This document shows positions 36,395-46,776 of a DNA stretch of 64,000 bases, piece after piece (position 1 is the first letter of the stretch; each line of letters opens with the position of its first letter). The notes below the pieces were generated by a model. The model had not been told where the DNA came from, did no database searches, and saw nothing but the letters and a program-made list of their open reading frames with translations. The position numbers and the translations under genes are program-made. Source of the stretch: an uncultured Pelagibacteraceae bacterium (GTDB taxonomy: Bacteria; Pseudomonadota; Alphaproteobacteria; Pelagibacterales; Pelagibacteraceae); NCBI GenBank assembly GCA_902583645.1, contig CACHWQ010000005.1:1-64000 (forward strand), read 5' to 3'.

Positions 36395-37399
36395 ATGAAT
36401 GCCACCATTTTATCGGATAGTGAAAAACATTATCCGGTACTGCTAGATGAAATTCTTAGCATTATTTCCCCTCAAAATGGTGGCACATTTATAGATTGTA
36501 CTTTTGGTCAAGGTGGTTATTCAAAAGCTTTATTAAGATACAACAACACAAATGTTATTGCGCTAGACAGAGATCCTAATAGCACAATTATTGCTGAAAA
36601 AATAAAGCAAGATAAAAAAGGTAGATTTTCTTTTTATAATAAAAAATTTAGCGAGATTAACAAAATTGAAATAAAAAATAAAATTAACGCTATCTTATTT
36701 GATCTTGGATATTCATACTTACAAATTAAAGACCCAAACAAAGGATTGAGTTTTGAGACCAAAGGCAAATTAAACATGAGGCTAGGACTAAATGATTTTT
36801 CAGCAAATGAAGTAATAAATAAATTAAACCAGAAGGAACTTGAGCTAATTTTTAAGTATTTTGGAGAGGATAAAGATAGCAAAATTATTTCAAAAAAAAT
36901 TGTCAAAGAAAGAACTAAATCAGATTTAAATACTGAAAAACTTGTACATATTATAAATTCCGTAAAAAAAAAAAGTGGCAAAATTCATAATGCAACTAAA
37001 ATTTTTCAGGCAATTAGAATTTTTGTAAATAAGGAAATAAGTGAGTTGATTTACGGTTTAATCAATTCAACTAGGATTTTAGATACTGGTGGAATCATTT
37101 TATCAGTTTCATTTCATTCATTAGAGGATAAAATTATTAAATATTTTTTTAAAAGTCTCTCGGAGGATAAAAAAACATCAAGATATTTTCCATTACAGAA
37201 TAATAATAATAAATTATTTAAATTATTATCAAAAAAAGCCATTAGACCAAGCATAAATGAAATTAATATTAACAGACCCTCTAGATCAGCAAAATTAAGA
37301 TATGCACTAAAAATTGAAAATATAGATAATTTTGAAAAAGATTTTATTAAAAAATTCTCAAAACTACTTGAAATTGAAAACTTATCAAAAAAATTATGA
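36395..37399 (+). CDS. rsmH: 16S rRNA (cytosine1402-N4)-methyltransferase
   Basis: RsmH (MraW) methylates C1402 in the decoding centre using SAM. Marks are 'HYPVLLDEILSII', 'FIDCTFGQGGYSKALL' (SAM site), 'ILFDLGYSYLQI', 'GKLNMRLG' and 'SFHSLEDKIIKYFF'. The length of 334 residues is slightly above the usual 310-320. It overlaps ftsL by 4 bases. Confidence 0.95.
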   Translation: MNATILSDSEKHYPVLLDEILSIISPQNGGTFIDCTFGQGGYSKALLRYNNTNVIALDRDPNSTIIAEKIKQDKKGRFSFYNKKFSEINKIEIKNKINAILFDLGYSYLQIKDPNKGLSFETKGKLNMRLGLNDFSANEVINKLNQKELELIFKYFGEDKDSKIISKKIVKERTKSDLNTEKLVHIINSVKKKSGKIHNATKIFQAIRIFVNKEISELIYGLINSTRILDTGGIILSVSFHSLEDKIIKYFFKSLSEDKKTSRYFPLQNNNNKLFKLLSKKAIRPSINEININRPSRSAKLRYALKIENIDNFEKDFIKKFSKLLEIENLSKKL

Positions 37400-37668
37400 A
37401 AAATTTTTTAGTTATATTTTGCTTAATATTTCTTATTTCTTTTACTGCAATTATTAAAACATCATCTAAAAAAATTGAAGAAAAAATTTTTATTTTAAAT
37501 GAGAATTTAGTAATACTTAAAGAAAAATATAATCTAGTCTCTCTTGAAAATACTTATCTTAGTAATCCATCTAGATTAATTAGAATTATGAAAAACAACA
37601 AAAATGAAGTTTATACCCATATAGAAAATTCAGATATAAAAATTTTAGTCGAAGAGCTAGAAGAATGA
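37396..37668 (+). CDS. ftsL: Cell division protein FtsL (short, divergent)
   Basis: Bitopic protein of 90 residues with one N-terminal membrane segment ('FLVIFCLIFLISFTAII') and a coiled-coil-like extracellular part ending 'LENTYLSNPSRLIRIMK', which matches the FtsL pattern of a leucine zipper followed by 'hP.RL..'. Position between rsmH and ftsI is the standard ftsL slot. The sequence itself is weakly conserved, so the call rests on both. It overlaps both neighbours by 4 bases. Confidence 0.75.
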   Translation: MKNFLVIFCLIFLISFTAIIKTSSKKIEEKIFILNENLVILKEKYNLVSLENTYLSNPSRLIRIMKNNKNEVYTHIENSDIKILVEELEE

Positions 37669-39359
37669 TCAATAAAGATAAGAACAATGACAGGAAAATT
37701 TATATAACCGATATTGAGCAAAATTATTTATTTTTAAATGAATTTCCTAAAAAAAAAGTTTCATTTAATAGAATAGCATTTATTTTCTTTTTATTTCTTA
37801 TCGTATCCATAATTTTTTCTGTAAAAATTTTTTATTATGGATCTTTTTCTAACAACAAAATGTTAGTAGAAAATACTATTATAAAAAATGAAATTAGGTC
37901 AGATATTATTGATAGAAATGGGAATTTTTTAGCTAAAACTGTTTTAACAAATAATATTGGCATAAATCCACAGCTCGAAACTGATAAAAAAAAATTATTT
38001 GTTAAACTTAAGATTTTGTTTCCAGATTTAAGTTTAGAGCAATTTAATAATAAATTTGAAAAAAATAAATTTTTTTATGTTAAAAAAAAATTATCCCCTG
38101 AGAAATATGATCAAGTAAGATTGCTTGGAGAAAAATCAATTATCACAGAGCAGAAAATAACTAGAATTTATCCACATGAAAACTTATTTAGTCATGTGAT
38201 TGGACAAATAGATGATGAGAATAATGGAATATCTGGATTAGAAAAATCTTTAGACAAAAAATTAAAAAAATCAAAAAAGAAAGTTCAACTTGCATTGGAT
38301 GCTAATATTCAGTTTCTAATAAGAAATGAGCTAATAAAGTTTCAGAAAATTTTTAGGTCCAAAGGAAGCGCCGCCTTATTAATGAATATTGATAATGGCC
38401 AGATACTCTCATTAGTTTCATTGCCAGATTTTAATATTAATAAAAGGAACAAAATCATAGAGGAAAAATTTATAAATAGAATATCCATGGGGCTTTATGA
38501 GCTGGGCTCAATTTTTAAAACTTTCACTTTAGCAGGCGCTTTAAATGAAAAAATAATCGTACCAGATACAAATTTTGAAAATATGCCAAAATCAATTAAT
38601 TGTGCTGGAAGAAAAATATCCGAGTACGACATGGAAATACCCTCAAGTTTAACTGCAGAACAAATTTTAATAAGATCCGGAAATATTGGATCGGTTAGAA
38701 TTGCACAAAAAATGGGTATAGAGAAAACAAAAAAATTTTTAAATTCATTAAAAATTTTAGATCCAATAAATTTTGAATTAGAAGAAGTAGGCAAGCCACT
38801 ACCAATAAAATGGGGAAAATGCAAACTTGCAACGGTATCTTTTGGACACGGAATATCTACAACTCCTTTAAATGTTGCTACAGCCTACGCGATGATTTCA
38901 AATGGTGGATATGAAATTAAACCAACCCTGCTTAAAGATAGTATAAATATTAAAAAAAAAAAAGTTCTTGATAAATATGTTTCAAATGAAATTAACTCTA
39001 TATTAAGAAAAATTGTTATTACTAAAGAGGGAACAGCTAACCTTGCAAATGTGAGAGGATATAGTGTTAGTGGCAAAACTGGAACTGCTCAGAAAATTGA
39101 AAATGGTATTTATACAAAAAAAAAGATAAATACATTTGTATCAATTTTTCCTAGTTTCAAACCGAAATATGTCTTCTTAGTTTTATTAGATGAGCCCAAA
39201 ACAAACAGTGAGTATATTTATAATTATAGAGACGGGAGTGAAAAAAAATATAAAGGAACTCCATTTAATACAGCTGGATGGACCTCAGTTGAGGTTGCAG
39301 GCAAAATAATAGAAAAAATTGGGCCTATTTTAGCCACAAAATATAAAGATTTTTATTGA
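37665..39359 (+). CDS. ftsI: Peptidoglycan transpeptidase FtsI (PBP3)
   Basis: Septal class B penicillin-binding protein that crosslinks peptidoglycan at division. An N-terminal membrane anchor ('IAFIFFLFLIVSIIFSV') is followed by the pedestal domain ('RSDIIDRNGNFLAKTV'). The transpeptidase domain has S282-x2-K ('GSIFKTF'), S-x-N in 'RSGNIGSV' and K471-T-G ('SGKTGTAQK'). The length of 564 residues is usual. Confidence 0.95.
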   Translation: MINKDKNNDRKIYITDIEQNYLFLNEFPKKKVSFNRIAFIFFLFLIVSIIFSVKIFYYGSFSNNKMLVENTIIKNEIRSDIIDRNGNFLAKTVLTNNIGINPQLETDKKKLFVKLKILFPDLSLEQFNNKFEKNKFFYVKKKLSPEKYDQVRLLGEKSIITEQKITRIYPHENLFSHVIGQIDDENNGISGLEKSLDKKLKKSKKKVQLALDANIQFLIRNELIKFQKIFRSKGSAALLMNIDNGQILSLVSLPDFNINKRNKIIEEKFINRISMGLYELGSIFKTFTLAGALNEKIIVPDTNFENMPKSINCAGRKISEYDMEIPSSLTAEQILIRSGNIGSVRIAQKMGIEKTKKFLNSLKILDPINFELEEVGKPLPIKWGKCKLATVSFGHGISTTPLNVATAYAMISNGGYEIKPTLLKDSINIKKKKVLDKYVSNEINSILRKIVITKEGTANLANVRGYSVSGKTGTAQKIENGIYTKKKINTFVSIFPSFKPKYVFLVLLDEPKTNSEYIYNYRDGSEKKYKGTPFNTAGWTSVEVAGKIIEKIGPILATKYKDFY

Positions 39360-39362
39360 ACA

Positions 39363-42203
39363 ATGCTTATTGGGAAATACTTTAAAAAAATTAAACCTGA
39401 ATTAAATGAACACTTTTTTTCAGGCATAAGTTTTAATAGTAAATTATGTAAGAAGAATCATATTTTTTTTGCGATTAAAGGTAACGAAGTTGATGGGAAT
39501 AAATTTATTAAAGAAGCAATACTAAACGGAGCAACAACAATTGTTAGTGATAAAAAATTCAATGGTATTAAAAATGGAATATTATTTCTTCACTCTGAAA
39601 ATGTGAGAAAATCACTAGCAGAAATATCTTACAAAATATTTAATCCAAAAATAAAAAATTTAATTGCTGTAACAGGTACAAATGGTAAATCCTCAATTTG
39701 TGATTTTTTTTTTCAAATTTTAAATTTGAATAAAAAAAAAGCTGCCTCTATAGGAACTCTTGGAATTCGAACTGAATTTAGAAATTTATCTTTGCCTAAT
39801 ACTACTGTTGATCCATTAAAATTGGCAGAAAATTTAAAAAACTTATCTAATAGAAAAATTCATAATGTTATTTTAGAGGCTTCGAGTCATGGATTAAAAC
39901 AAAATAGGCTTGACGGTTTAAAGTTTGATAAAGGAATTTTTACAAATTTATCTCATGATCATTTAGATTATCATAAAAACTTTAGTGATTATCTAAATTC
40001 TAAATTATATCTGTTCAAAAAATTATTAAAAAAAAATTCAGTTATAATAACAGATCAGGAAATACCAGAATATAAAAAAATTAAAATAATATCCAAACGA
40101 AAAAAAATTAAGTTAAAAACAATTTCTAATAATGGAAAACAAATTAATATTTTAGAGCATAGATATGTTAGTGAAAAACAGTTTTTAAAAATTAAATACA
40201 AAAATTCAAATTATACTTTTACCCTAGATTTGATTGGAAAAATCCAAATTAAAAATTTACTCATGGCTACTTTAGCCGCTGAAAATAAAAATCTAAAGTT
40301 TAATAAAATTATAAAAATACTTCATAAAATTAAGCCAATTTATGGAAGATTGGAAAAAGTAGGTAAACTTAAAAATAATGCAATTTGTATTTTGGATTAC
40401 GCACATACACCTGATGCTTTAGAAATATCCTTAAAAAATTTAAAGGAACAATTTAATGAAAAAAAAATAACGTTGGTAATTGGGTGTGGAGGGAATCGAG
40501 ATCGTTCAAAGAGACCTATTATTGGAAAAATAGCTAATAAATATTGTGATAAAATTTATTTAACTGATGATAATCCTCGTTATGAAAATCCAAGGAAAAT
40601 TCGAATTGCTATAAAAAAAAATATAAAAAAAAATAAACTTTATGAAATTCCAAATAGAGGAAAAGCTATACAAGCCGCAATAAACCAACTTAAAGTAAAC
40701 GAAATTCTTTTAGTATCTGGCAAAGGTCATGAAATTACACAAGATTTTGGTAATAGAAAAATTTTTTTTTCTGATAAAAAAATAATTCTGGACTCAATTA
40801 GAAAAAAAAATAAATTTCTTTCAAATAATTTAAAACTAAATATTTTGCAAGAGCACAAGGAAGTAAAAAAAATTTTAAAAAAAACTAAATTGAACAAAGC
40901 ATCAATAAATTCAAAAGATATTAAAAAAAATGATATATTTTTTGCACTTAAGGGAAAAAATAATGATGGCAATAAATATATTTCTGAGGCTATTAATAAA
41001 GGAGCGTCTATCATTATATCAGATGAAACAAAGAAAAAAATAAATCTCAAAAACGTGATTAAAGTTAAAAATAGTCTCGATACAATGACAAAATTATCAA
41101 GCAATATTCGAGATATATTTCATGGAAAAATAATTGGAATAACTGGAAGTTGTGGAAAGACTTCATTAAAGGAACTTTTATCAAATTCTTTAAATAAAAT
41201 TGGAAGGGCAAGCTCTTCTCCAAAGTCTTATAATAATAAATATGGAGTGCCACTAAGCCTATTTAATTTAAACTTAAATAACAATTATGGAATTTTAGAA
41301 ATTGGCATGGATAAAAAAGGTGAGATCGATTTTTTATCAAAATTAATTAAACCTGATATTGGTATAATTACTAATATATCATATGCTCATGCTAAAAATT
41401 TTTCTAATATATCACAAATTGCAAAGGCAAAATCGGAAATAATAGATAATATTAAAAAAGATGGTTTTATAGTTTTAAATGCAGATGATAATTTTTTTTT
41501 TCTTCAAAAAAAAAAAGCAATTAAAAAAAAATTAAATATTATTTCTTTTGGATTCTCTTCTTTTGCTGATGTAAGATTTTTAAAAATAAATAAACTAAAA
41601 AATTTTTATAAAATAACAGTTAAAATTTTTAATCAAAATAAAATTTTTCACATTAAATATAAGTATGAAAATTATATTAAGAATATCTTATCAGCCTTAG
41701 CAGTTTTATCAATTTTAGATTATACAAAAAGTTTAGAATTAAATTTTTTTAAAGACTTTAGTATACCAGAAGGCAGGGGGAATATTTCAAAAGTTACATT
41801 CAAAAATAAAAATTTTTTTCTCATTGATGAAAGTTATAATTCAAATCCATTATCACTTACAAGTGCAATATCAAATTTCAGTGAGTCAGATATTCAAAAT
41901 AAAAAAAAACATTTTTTAATGGGTGATATGCTAGAACTGGGTAAACATTCAAAAAAGCTTCATAGAGATATATCAAGTAATTTTAATAATTCCAAAATAA
42001 GTAAAATTCATGTTTATGGCAAGGATGTTGCCGAAACATTCAAATGGATCAAAAAAAATAAAAAAGGAAGAGTTTTAAGTAGCTCATCTGAAATTTTTGA
42101 TTTGATTGTTAAAGATTTAAATAATAATGATTATTTAATGATTAAGGGATCTAATTCCACCGGGCTAAATAGAATTGTCAGAAATTTAATAGGAGTTAAT
42201 TGA
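39363..42203 (+). CDS. murE/murF: Fused MurE-MurF: UDP-MurNAc-tripeptide and -pentapeptide ligases
   Basis: One continuous frame of 946 residues carries two Mur ligases. MurE (about 1-475) has the ATP loop 'VTGTNGKSS' at residues 103-111 and 'DDNPR' near 403-406, the signature for adding meso-diaminopimelate. MurF (about 485-946) begins its own N-terminal domain ('KNDIFFALKGKNNDGNKYI'), has 'GITGSCGKTSLKELL' near residue 594, and 'YNSNPLSLTSAISNF'. There is no stop or restart between them. The two enzymes do consecutive steps, so fusion may channel the intermediate. The stop overlaps the mraY start. Confidence 0.93.
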   Translation: MLIGKYFKKIKPELNEHFFSGISFNSKLCKKNHIFFAIKGNEVDGNKFIKEAILNGATTIVSDKKFNGIKNGILFLHSENVRKSLAEISYKIFNPKIKNLIAVTGTNGKSSICDFFFQILNLNKKKAASIGTLGIRTEFRNLSLPNTTVDPLKLAENLKNLSNRKIHNVILEASSHGLKQNRLDGLKFDKGIFTNLSHDHLDYHKNFSDYLNSKLYLFKKLLKKNSVIITDQEIPEYKKIKIISKRKKIKLKTISNNGKQINILEHRYVSEKQFLKIKYKNSNYTFTLDLIGKIQIKNLLMATLAAENKNLKFNKIIKILHKIKPIYGRLEKVGKLKNNAICILDYAHTPDALEISLKNLKEQFNEKKITLVIGCGGNRDRSKRPIIGKIANKYCDKIYLTDDNPRYENPRKIRIAIKKNIKKNKLYEIPNRGKAIQAAINQLKVNEILLVSGKGHEITQDFGNRKIFFSDKKIILDSIRKKNKFLSNNLKLNILQEHKEVKKILKKTKLNKASINSKDIKKNDIFFALKGKNNDGNKYISEAINKGASIIISDETKKKINLKNVIKVKNSLDTMTKLSSNIRDIFHGKIIGITGSCGKTSLKELLSNSLNKIGRASSSPKSYNNKYGVPLSLFNLNLNNNYGILEIGMDKKGEIDFLSKLIKPDIGIITNISYAHAKNFSNISQIAKAKSEIIDNIKKDGFIVLNADDNFFFLQKKKAIKKKLNIISFGFSSFADVRFLKINKLKNFYKITVKIFNQNKIFHIKYKYENYIKNILSALAVLSILDYTKSLELNFFKDFSIPEGRGNISKVTFKNKNFFLIDESYNSNPLSLTSAISNFSESDIQNKKKHFLMGDMLELGKHSKKLHRDISSNFNNSKISKIHVYGKDVAETFKWIKKNKKGRVLSSSSEIFDLIVKDLNNNDYLMIKGSNSTGLNRIVRNLIGVN

Positions 42204-43288
42204 TGATATATTTACTGATTTTAGACCTAATTGAAACTTACTCATTTTTAAACGTGTTTAAGTATCTAACTGTGAGAACAGGTCTGGCAGTTTTTACTTC
42301 ACTTATGGTGGTATTTTTAATTGGAAATCCTTTCATTAATTTATTTTCTACAAAACAAATTTTAGATCCTATTAGAGAGGATGGACCAGATGAACACATA
42401 GTCAAAAAAATTGGAACACCGACAATGGGTGGTGTTCTTATTTTAATTGGATTATTTTCAGGAATTTTGCTTTGGGGCGATTTAACAAGTATTTATGTGT
42501 GGTTTTTAATTTATATAGTTGGAAGTTATGGATTACTAGGTGCATTTGATGATTATAAAAAAGTAAAATACAAAAATTCATCAGGAATATCTTTTAAATT
42601 TAAAATTACTTCTCAAATAATAATAGCTTTTGTTGGAATCTTAGTTCTAAGTTACTTTGTAGACAACCCAGATTTGAAAAATTTATATTTTCCATTTTTT
42701 AAAAACCTTATAATTAATCTAGGTTGGTTCTTTATTCCATTTGGAATATTTATAATAGTCGGTTCATCAAATGCAGTTAATTTAACAGATGGCTTGGATG
42801 GTTTAGCCACTGTTCCAGTTATATTAGTTGCAGGTTGTTTTGCATTTATAAGTTATGTAACAGGTAATATTGTATTTTCGGAATATTTACAAATCCCATA
42901 CATAAAAGGTGTTGGAGAAGTATCAGTTTTTCTGGGAGCTATAATTGGATCATGTTTAGGGTTTTTATGGTTTAATGCTCCTCCTGCAAAAATATTTATG
43001 GGGGATACAGGATCATTGTCTCTTGGAGGATCTCTTGGAGCAGCAGGAATTATAACCAAGCATGAAATAGTTTTAGCTATAATCGGTGGTTTATTTGTAT
43101 TAGAAGCGATATCAGTAATTGTTCAAGTAATATCTTTTAAAATGACAGGTAAGAGAATTTTCAAGATGGCTCCTATCCACCACCATTATGAAAAAAAGGG
43201 TTGGCCAGAATCAACAGTAGTTATCAGATTTTGGATAGTGGCTATAATACTTGCCATGATTGGCTTAGCAACGCTCAAATTTAGGTAA
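42203..43288 (+). CDS. mraY: Phospho-N-acetylmuramoyl-pentapeptide transferase
   Basis: Polytopic enzyme that attaches UDP-MurNAc-pentapeptide to undecaprenyl phosphate, forming lipid I. It has 'GTPTMGGVLIL', 'GAFDDYKKVK', 'NAVNLTDGLDGLA', 'FMGDTGSLSLGG' and 'APIHHHYEKKGWPE'. ATG 42203 overlaps the murE/F stop (TGATG) and has AGGAG upstream; an in-frame TTG at 42200 is less likely. The length of 361 residues is standard. Confidence 0.96.
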   Translation: MIYLLILDLIETYSFLNVFKYLTVRTGLAVFTSLMVVFLIGNPFINLFSTKQILDPIREDGPDEHIVKKIGTPTMGGVLILIGLFSGILLWGDLTSIYVWFLIYIVGSYGLLGAFDDYKKVKYKNSSGISFKFKITSQIIIAFVGILVLSYFVDNPDLKNLYFPFFKNLIINLGWFFIPFGIFIIVGSSNAVNLTDGLDGLATVPVILVAGCFAFISYVTGNIVFSEYLQIPYIKGVGEVSVFLGAIIGSCLGFLWFNAPPAKIFMGDTGSLSLGGSLGAAGIITKHEIVLAIIGGLFVLEAISVIVQVISFKMTGKRIFKMAPIHHHYEKKGWPESTVVIRFWIVAIILAMIGLATLKFR

Positions 43289-44595
43289 TGAAACTAAAAA
43301 ATGATTTATATTTTAAAAAGAAGATTTTAGTCTATGGCTTAGGAACCTCAGGTAAATCTTGCATTAATTATTTAAAAAAAAATAATTTAATTAATTGTTT
43401 CGATGATAATCCAAAAAATTTAGCTAAAAATTTTAAAAAATATTTAATTTCCAAAGAAAAAATAAAAAAAACCAATTTTGATCACATAATAATTAGCCCT
43501 GGCATAAATAGCTTAAAATGTTCATTAAAAAATTATTTAAAAAAAAATAAATCAAAAATTTGTACTGATTTAGATGTTTTTTACTCAAAATATTACAATA
43601 ATTTTATAATAGCAATTACGGGAACTAACGGTAAATCAACTACTTCAAAACTGTTAAATGATATACTTAGAAAAAACAAACATGATTCAAGACTCGTAGG
43701 GAATATAGGAAATGCCGTATTAAACGAAAAAAAAATATCAAAAAAGACTATTTTTGTTTTTGAGATTTCATCCTATCAAATTTCATATAGTAAAATATTT
43801 AAAGCAAATTATGGAATATTATTAAATATTTCTCCTGATCATCTAGAAAGACATAAAACTTTCAATAATTATCTACAAACAAAGTTTAAATTAATTTTTT
43901 CACTAAAAAAAAGTGATTATGCTTTCATAAATAAAAGAGAAAGACTTTTTAAAAAGCTCATACATAATAAAAAAAGAAAGTGTAAAATTTTTAATGTAAA
44001 TTGTAAAATATCAAAGAAAGAAAATAGATTAATAAAAAATCCTTATTTTAAAAGCGTGAGCAACCAAGAAAACTTATCTTTTATACTAAAGGTGTGCACC
44101 AAACTTAAAATTAAAAGGAAAATCATATTTAAAGTTGTAAACAATTTTAAAGCACTTAATTTTAGACAACAAATAATCTATCAATCGAAAAATCTAAGAA
44201 TTATAAATGATTCAAAATCTACTAGCTTTTCTTCATCTATAAATTTATTAAATAATTTAAATAATTTATTTTGGATATGTGGAGGTTTACCGAAAAAAGG
44301 TGATAAACTAAAGCTAGGCAATAAAAAAAATATTAGGAAAATTTATTTATTTGGTAAATATAAAAATTTTTTTATTAACTTTTTCAAAAATAAATATTGT
44401 TATTCAAGATTTAATTCGCTGGATAGTGTAATTAGACAAGTTTCTAAAGATATTATCAGAGAAAAAAAAATAAAAAAAATTAATTTATTATTTAGTCCTT
44501 GTGCAGCATCTTTTGATAGTTTTAAAAATTTTGAAGAGAGAGGTAAATACTTTAATTATTTAATTAATAAATATAAAATAAAAAATGTTATATAG
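43288..44595 (+). CDS. murD: UDP-N-acetylmuramoyl-L-alanine--D-glutamate ligase
   Basis: Adds D-glutamate to UDP-MurNAc-L-Ala. It shows the nucleotide loop 'AITGTNGKSTTSKLL', 'VFEISSYQISYSK', 'NISPDHLERH' and 'FSPCAASFDSFKNFEERG'. The protein is extremely lysine-rich, in line with its neighbours. The start overlaps the mraY stop (TAATG) and the end overlaps ftsW by 11 bases. The length is 435 residues. Confidence 0.94.
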   Translation: MKLKNDLYFKKKILVYGLGTSGKSCINYLKKNNLINCFDDNPKNLAKNFKKYLISKEKIKKTNFDHIIISPGINSLKCSLKNYLKKNKSKICTDLDVFYSKYYNNFIIAITGTNGKSTTSKLLNDILRKNKHDSRLVGNIGNAVLNEKKISKKTIFVFEISSYQISYSKIFKANYGILLNISPDHLERHKTFNNYLQTKFKLIFSLKKSDYAFINKRERLFKKLIHNKKRKCKIFNVNCKISKKENRLIKNPYFKSVSNQENLSFILKVCTKLKIKRKIIFKVVNNFKALNFRQQIIYQSKNLRIINDSKSTSFSSSINLLNNLNNLFWICGGLPKKGDKLKLGNKKNIRKIYLFGKYKNFFINFFKNKYCYSRFNSLDSVIRQVSKDIIREKKIKKINLLFSPCAASFDSFKNFEERGKYFNYLINKYKIKNVI

Positions 44596-45706
44596 TAAAT
44601 TTTATAATAATCTTTATTTTAATTGGTGGCGGAATTTAGATAAAACTATTTTAATAATTATTTTATCACTTTTTATATTAGGTTTATTATTTTCTTTATT
44701 ATCAACGTCTCTAGTTGCATCGGATAGATTAAATACAAATAATTACTTTTTCTTCTTAAAGCATTTTATTTTTATTTTTATTGGAATATCTACAATGTTT
44801 TTTTTTTCAATTTTGGATAAAAATAAATTATTCACATTGTCATACATATTGTTTTTTGTTTTTTTATTTTCACTTATTTTGGTCCCATTTATTGGTGTTG
44901 AAGTGAAAGGATCTAAAAGATGGCTCGATATATTATTCCTTCCTAGATTCCAGCCAATTGAGTTACTTAAGCCCTTTATAATCGTTATAATTTCTTCTTC
45001 TTTAAGTTTTGAGAATAAGAACTATAATTTTATAAGGTACTTTTTAAGTTTTTTATTAATTTTACCAATTATTATTTTATTAGCCTATCAACCAGATATA
45101 GGGCAAACTATTTTAATTTTTTTGACTTGGCTTGGATTAGTTTTTATTTCTGGAATTAATTTATTTTTATTTTTCTCTTTTTTTAGTTTTATATTGTTTT
45201 CTTTGCTATCACTAATTTTATTTATACCTAAATTTGAGTATATATTAATTAGAATAAGTTCTTTTTTAGATCCCTCCTCCGCAAATAACTATCAATCAGA
45301 GAAAGCAGCAGAGGCAATTATAAGTGGTGGCTTTTTTGGCAAAGGTATTGGTGAAGGAATTTTAAAAAATAAAGTTCCTGAAGCACACACTGATTATATT
45401 GTATCTGTAATTTCGGAGGAATTTGGTGCTATTATGATTTTTTTTGTATTATTGCTTTTTTTGGTATTTTTATTTAGAACTTTCAAAATTATTTCTCACC
45501 TTAAAAACGACAAAATTAAATTTATAATATTTGGATGCAGCATAATTATATTTTTTCAATTTTTAGTACATCTTGGTGTGAATATTAGGATTTTACCTAC
45601 AACAGGAATGACGCTACCTTTCTTAAGTTATGGTGGATCATCAATTTTGGGAAGCTCAATTCTTGCTGGAATCATTCTAAACCTAACTAAAAAGAATATC
45701 TCTTGA
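44585..45706 (+). CDS. ftsW: Lipid II polymerase FtsW (SEDS family)
   Basis: SEDS glycosyltransferase working with FtsI at the septum. About ten membrane segments, 'VKGSKRWLDI', 'QPIELLKPFIII', 'YQPDIGQTILI', 'AHTDYIVSVISEEFG' and the ending 'LPTTGMTLPFLSYGGSSIL' are typical. The length is 373 residues. The stop overlaps the TTG start of murG. Confidence 0.95.
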   Translation: MLYSKFYNNLYFNWWRNLDKTILIIILSLFILGLLFSLLSTSLVASDRLNTNNYFFFLKHFIFIFIGISTMFFFSILDKNKLFTLSYILFFVFLFSLILVPFIGVEVKGSKRWLDILFLPRFQPIELLKPFIIVIISSSLSFENKNYNFIRYFLSFLLILPIIILLAYQPDIGQTILIFLTWLGLVFISGINLFLFFSFFSFILFSLLSLILFIPKFEYILIRISSFLDPSSANNYQSEKAAEAIISGGFFGKGIGEGILKNKVPEAHTDYIVSVISEEFGAIMIFFVLLLFLVFLFRTFKIISHLKNDKIKFIIFGCSIIIFFQFLVHLGVNIRILPTTGMTLPFLSYGGSSILGSSILAGIILNLTKKNIS

Positions 45707-46776
45707 AAGAAAAAATTTTAATAAGCACGGGTGGTTCAGGAGGTCATGTAATACCAGCGATGAATTTTTATGATCATTTAAAAAATGACTATGAGGTATA
45801 CCTAATCACTGATCTAAGAGGTTCAAAGTTTATTGATTCAAACGTTTACAAAAATAAAATAATAGATGTTCCAGATTTTAAAAACAGTATATTAAAAATT
45901 CCATTAAACTTAATATTTTTTTTTATATCTATAATTCAATCATTAATTTTTTTAAAAAAAAAAAAAATTAATAAAATTATTTCAACAGGTGGTTATATGA
46001 CCCTGCCCATGTGTATCGCATCAAGATTTATAAATTCTAAACTTTTCTTGTTTGAACCAAATATGGTTTTGGGCAGATCTAACTCAATTTTTATAAAACA
46101 ATGTCAAAAAATATTTTGTTATTCAGGCAGAATACGAAAATTCCCAAATAAATACCTTGATAAAATTCAAATAATTTTCCCAATTTTAAAAAAAAAAAGT
46201 TACCTTTCTAAAAAATATGAAAAAAATAAATCTGATCAGAAAGTATTTTTAATTGTTGGTGGCAGTCAAGGGGCAAAGTTTTTTCAAACAGAATTAAAAA
46301 ATGTACTAAATCAAATGTCTAAAAAATTTAATTTATTCGTATATCATCAAACAAATAAAGATAACTTTAAAAATTTGGAAATTTTTTATCAAAAAAATAA
46401 TATTCCTTTTTATCTTTTCGATTTTAATCAATCATTAGAACAAATTTATATAAAAACTGATTTTTGTATTACGCGTGCAGGCGCATCTACTTTAGCTGAA
46501 TTAGTTTATTTTGGAGTTCCATTTTTAGCAATCCCATTTCCATATTCAAAAGATGACCACCAATTATATAATGCACATTTCTATAAGGATCGAAATTGCT
46601 GTTGGATAATTGAGCAAAAGGATATATTTAGTAAAAATCTTTTTGAAATAATTTCAAATATATTAGTAAATCAAAAAGATATTCAAAATAAAAAAAGTGC
46701 TATGCATGAATTCAGTTTAAATAATACCTGGGAAAATAATAATAAATTAATAATAAAAACTATTTATGATAATTAA
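45703..46776 (+). CDS. murG: Lipid II synthase MurG
   Basis: GT-B glycosyltransferase that adds GlcNAc to lipid I. The N-terminal 'STGGSGGHVIPA' binds lipid; 'IISTGGYMTLP', 'LFEPNMVLGRSN', 'IVGGSQGAKFF' and 'ITRAGASTLAELVYFGVPFLAIPFP' form the donor site. TTG is used as start, overlapping the ftsW stop (TTGA). A run of 14 A (45954-45967) encodes part of KKKK without breaking the frame. The length is 357 residues. Confidence 0.95.
   Translation: MKEKILISTGGSGGHVIPAMNFYDHLKNDYEVYLITDLRGSKFIDSNVYKNKIIDVPDFKNSILKIPLNLIFFFISIIQSLIFLKKKKINKIISTGGYMTLPMCIASRFINSKLFLFEPNMVLGRSNSIFIKQCQKIFCYSGRIRKFPNKYLDKIQIIFPILKKKSYLSKKYEKNKSDQKVFLIVGGSQGAKFFQTELKNVLNQMSKKFNLFVYHQTNKDNFKNLEIFYQKNNIPFYLFDFNQSLEQIYIKTDFCITRAGASTLAELVYFGVPFLAIPFPYSKDDHQLYNAHFYKDRNCCWIIEQKDIFSKNLFEIISNILVNQKDIQNKKSAMHEFSLNNTWENNNKLIIKTIYDN

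Noticed and set aside
45954-45967. Run of 14 A in murG as a frameshift site
   Set aside because: The frame continues through it and both halves of MurG are conserved in one frame.
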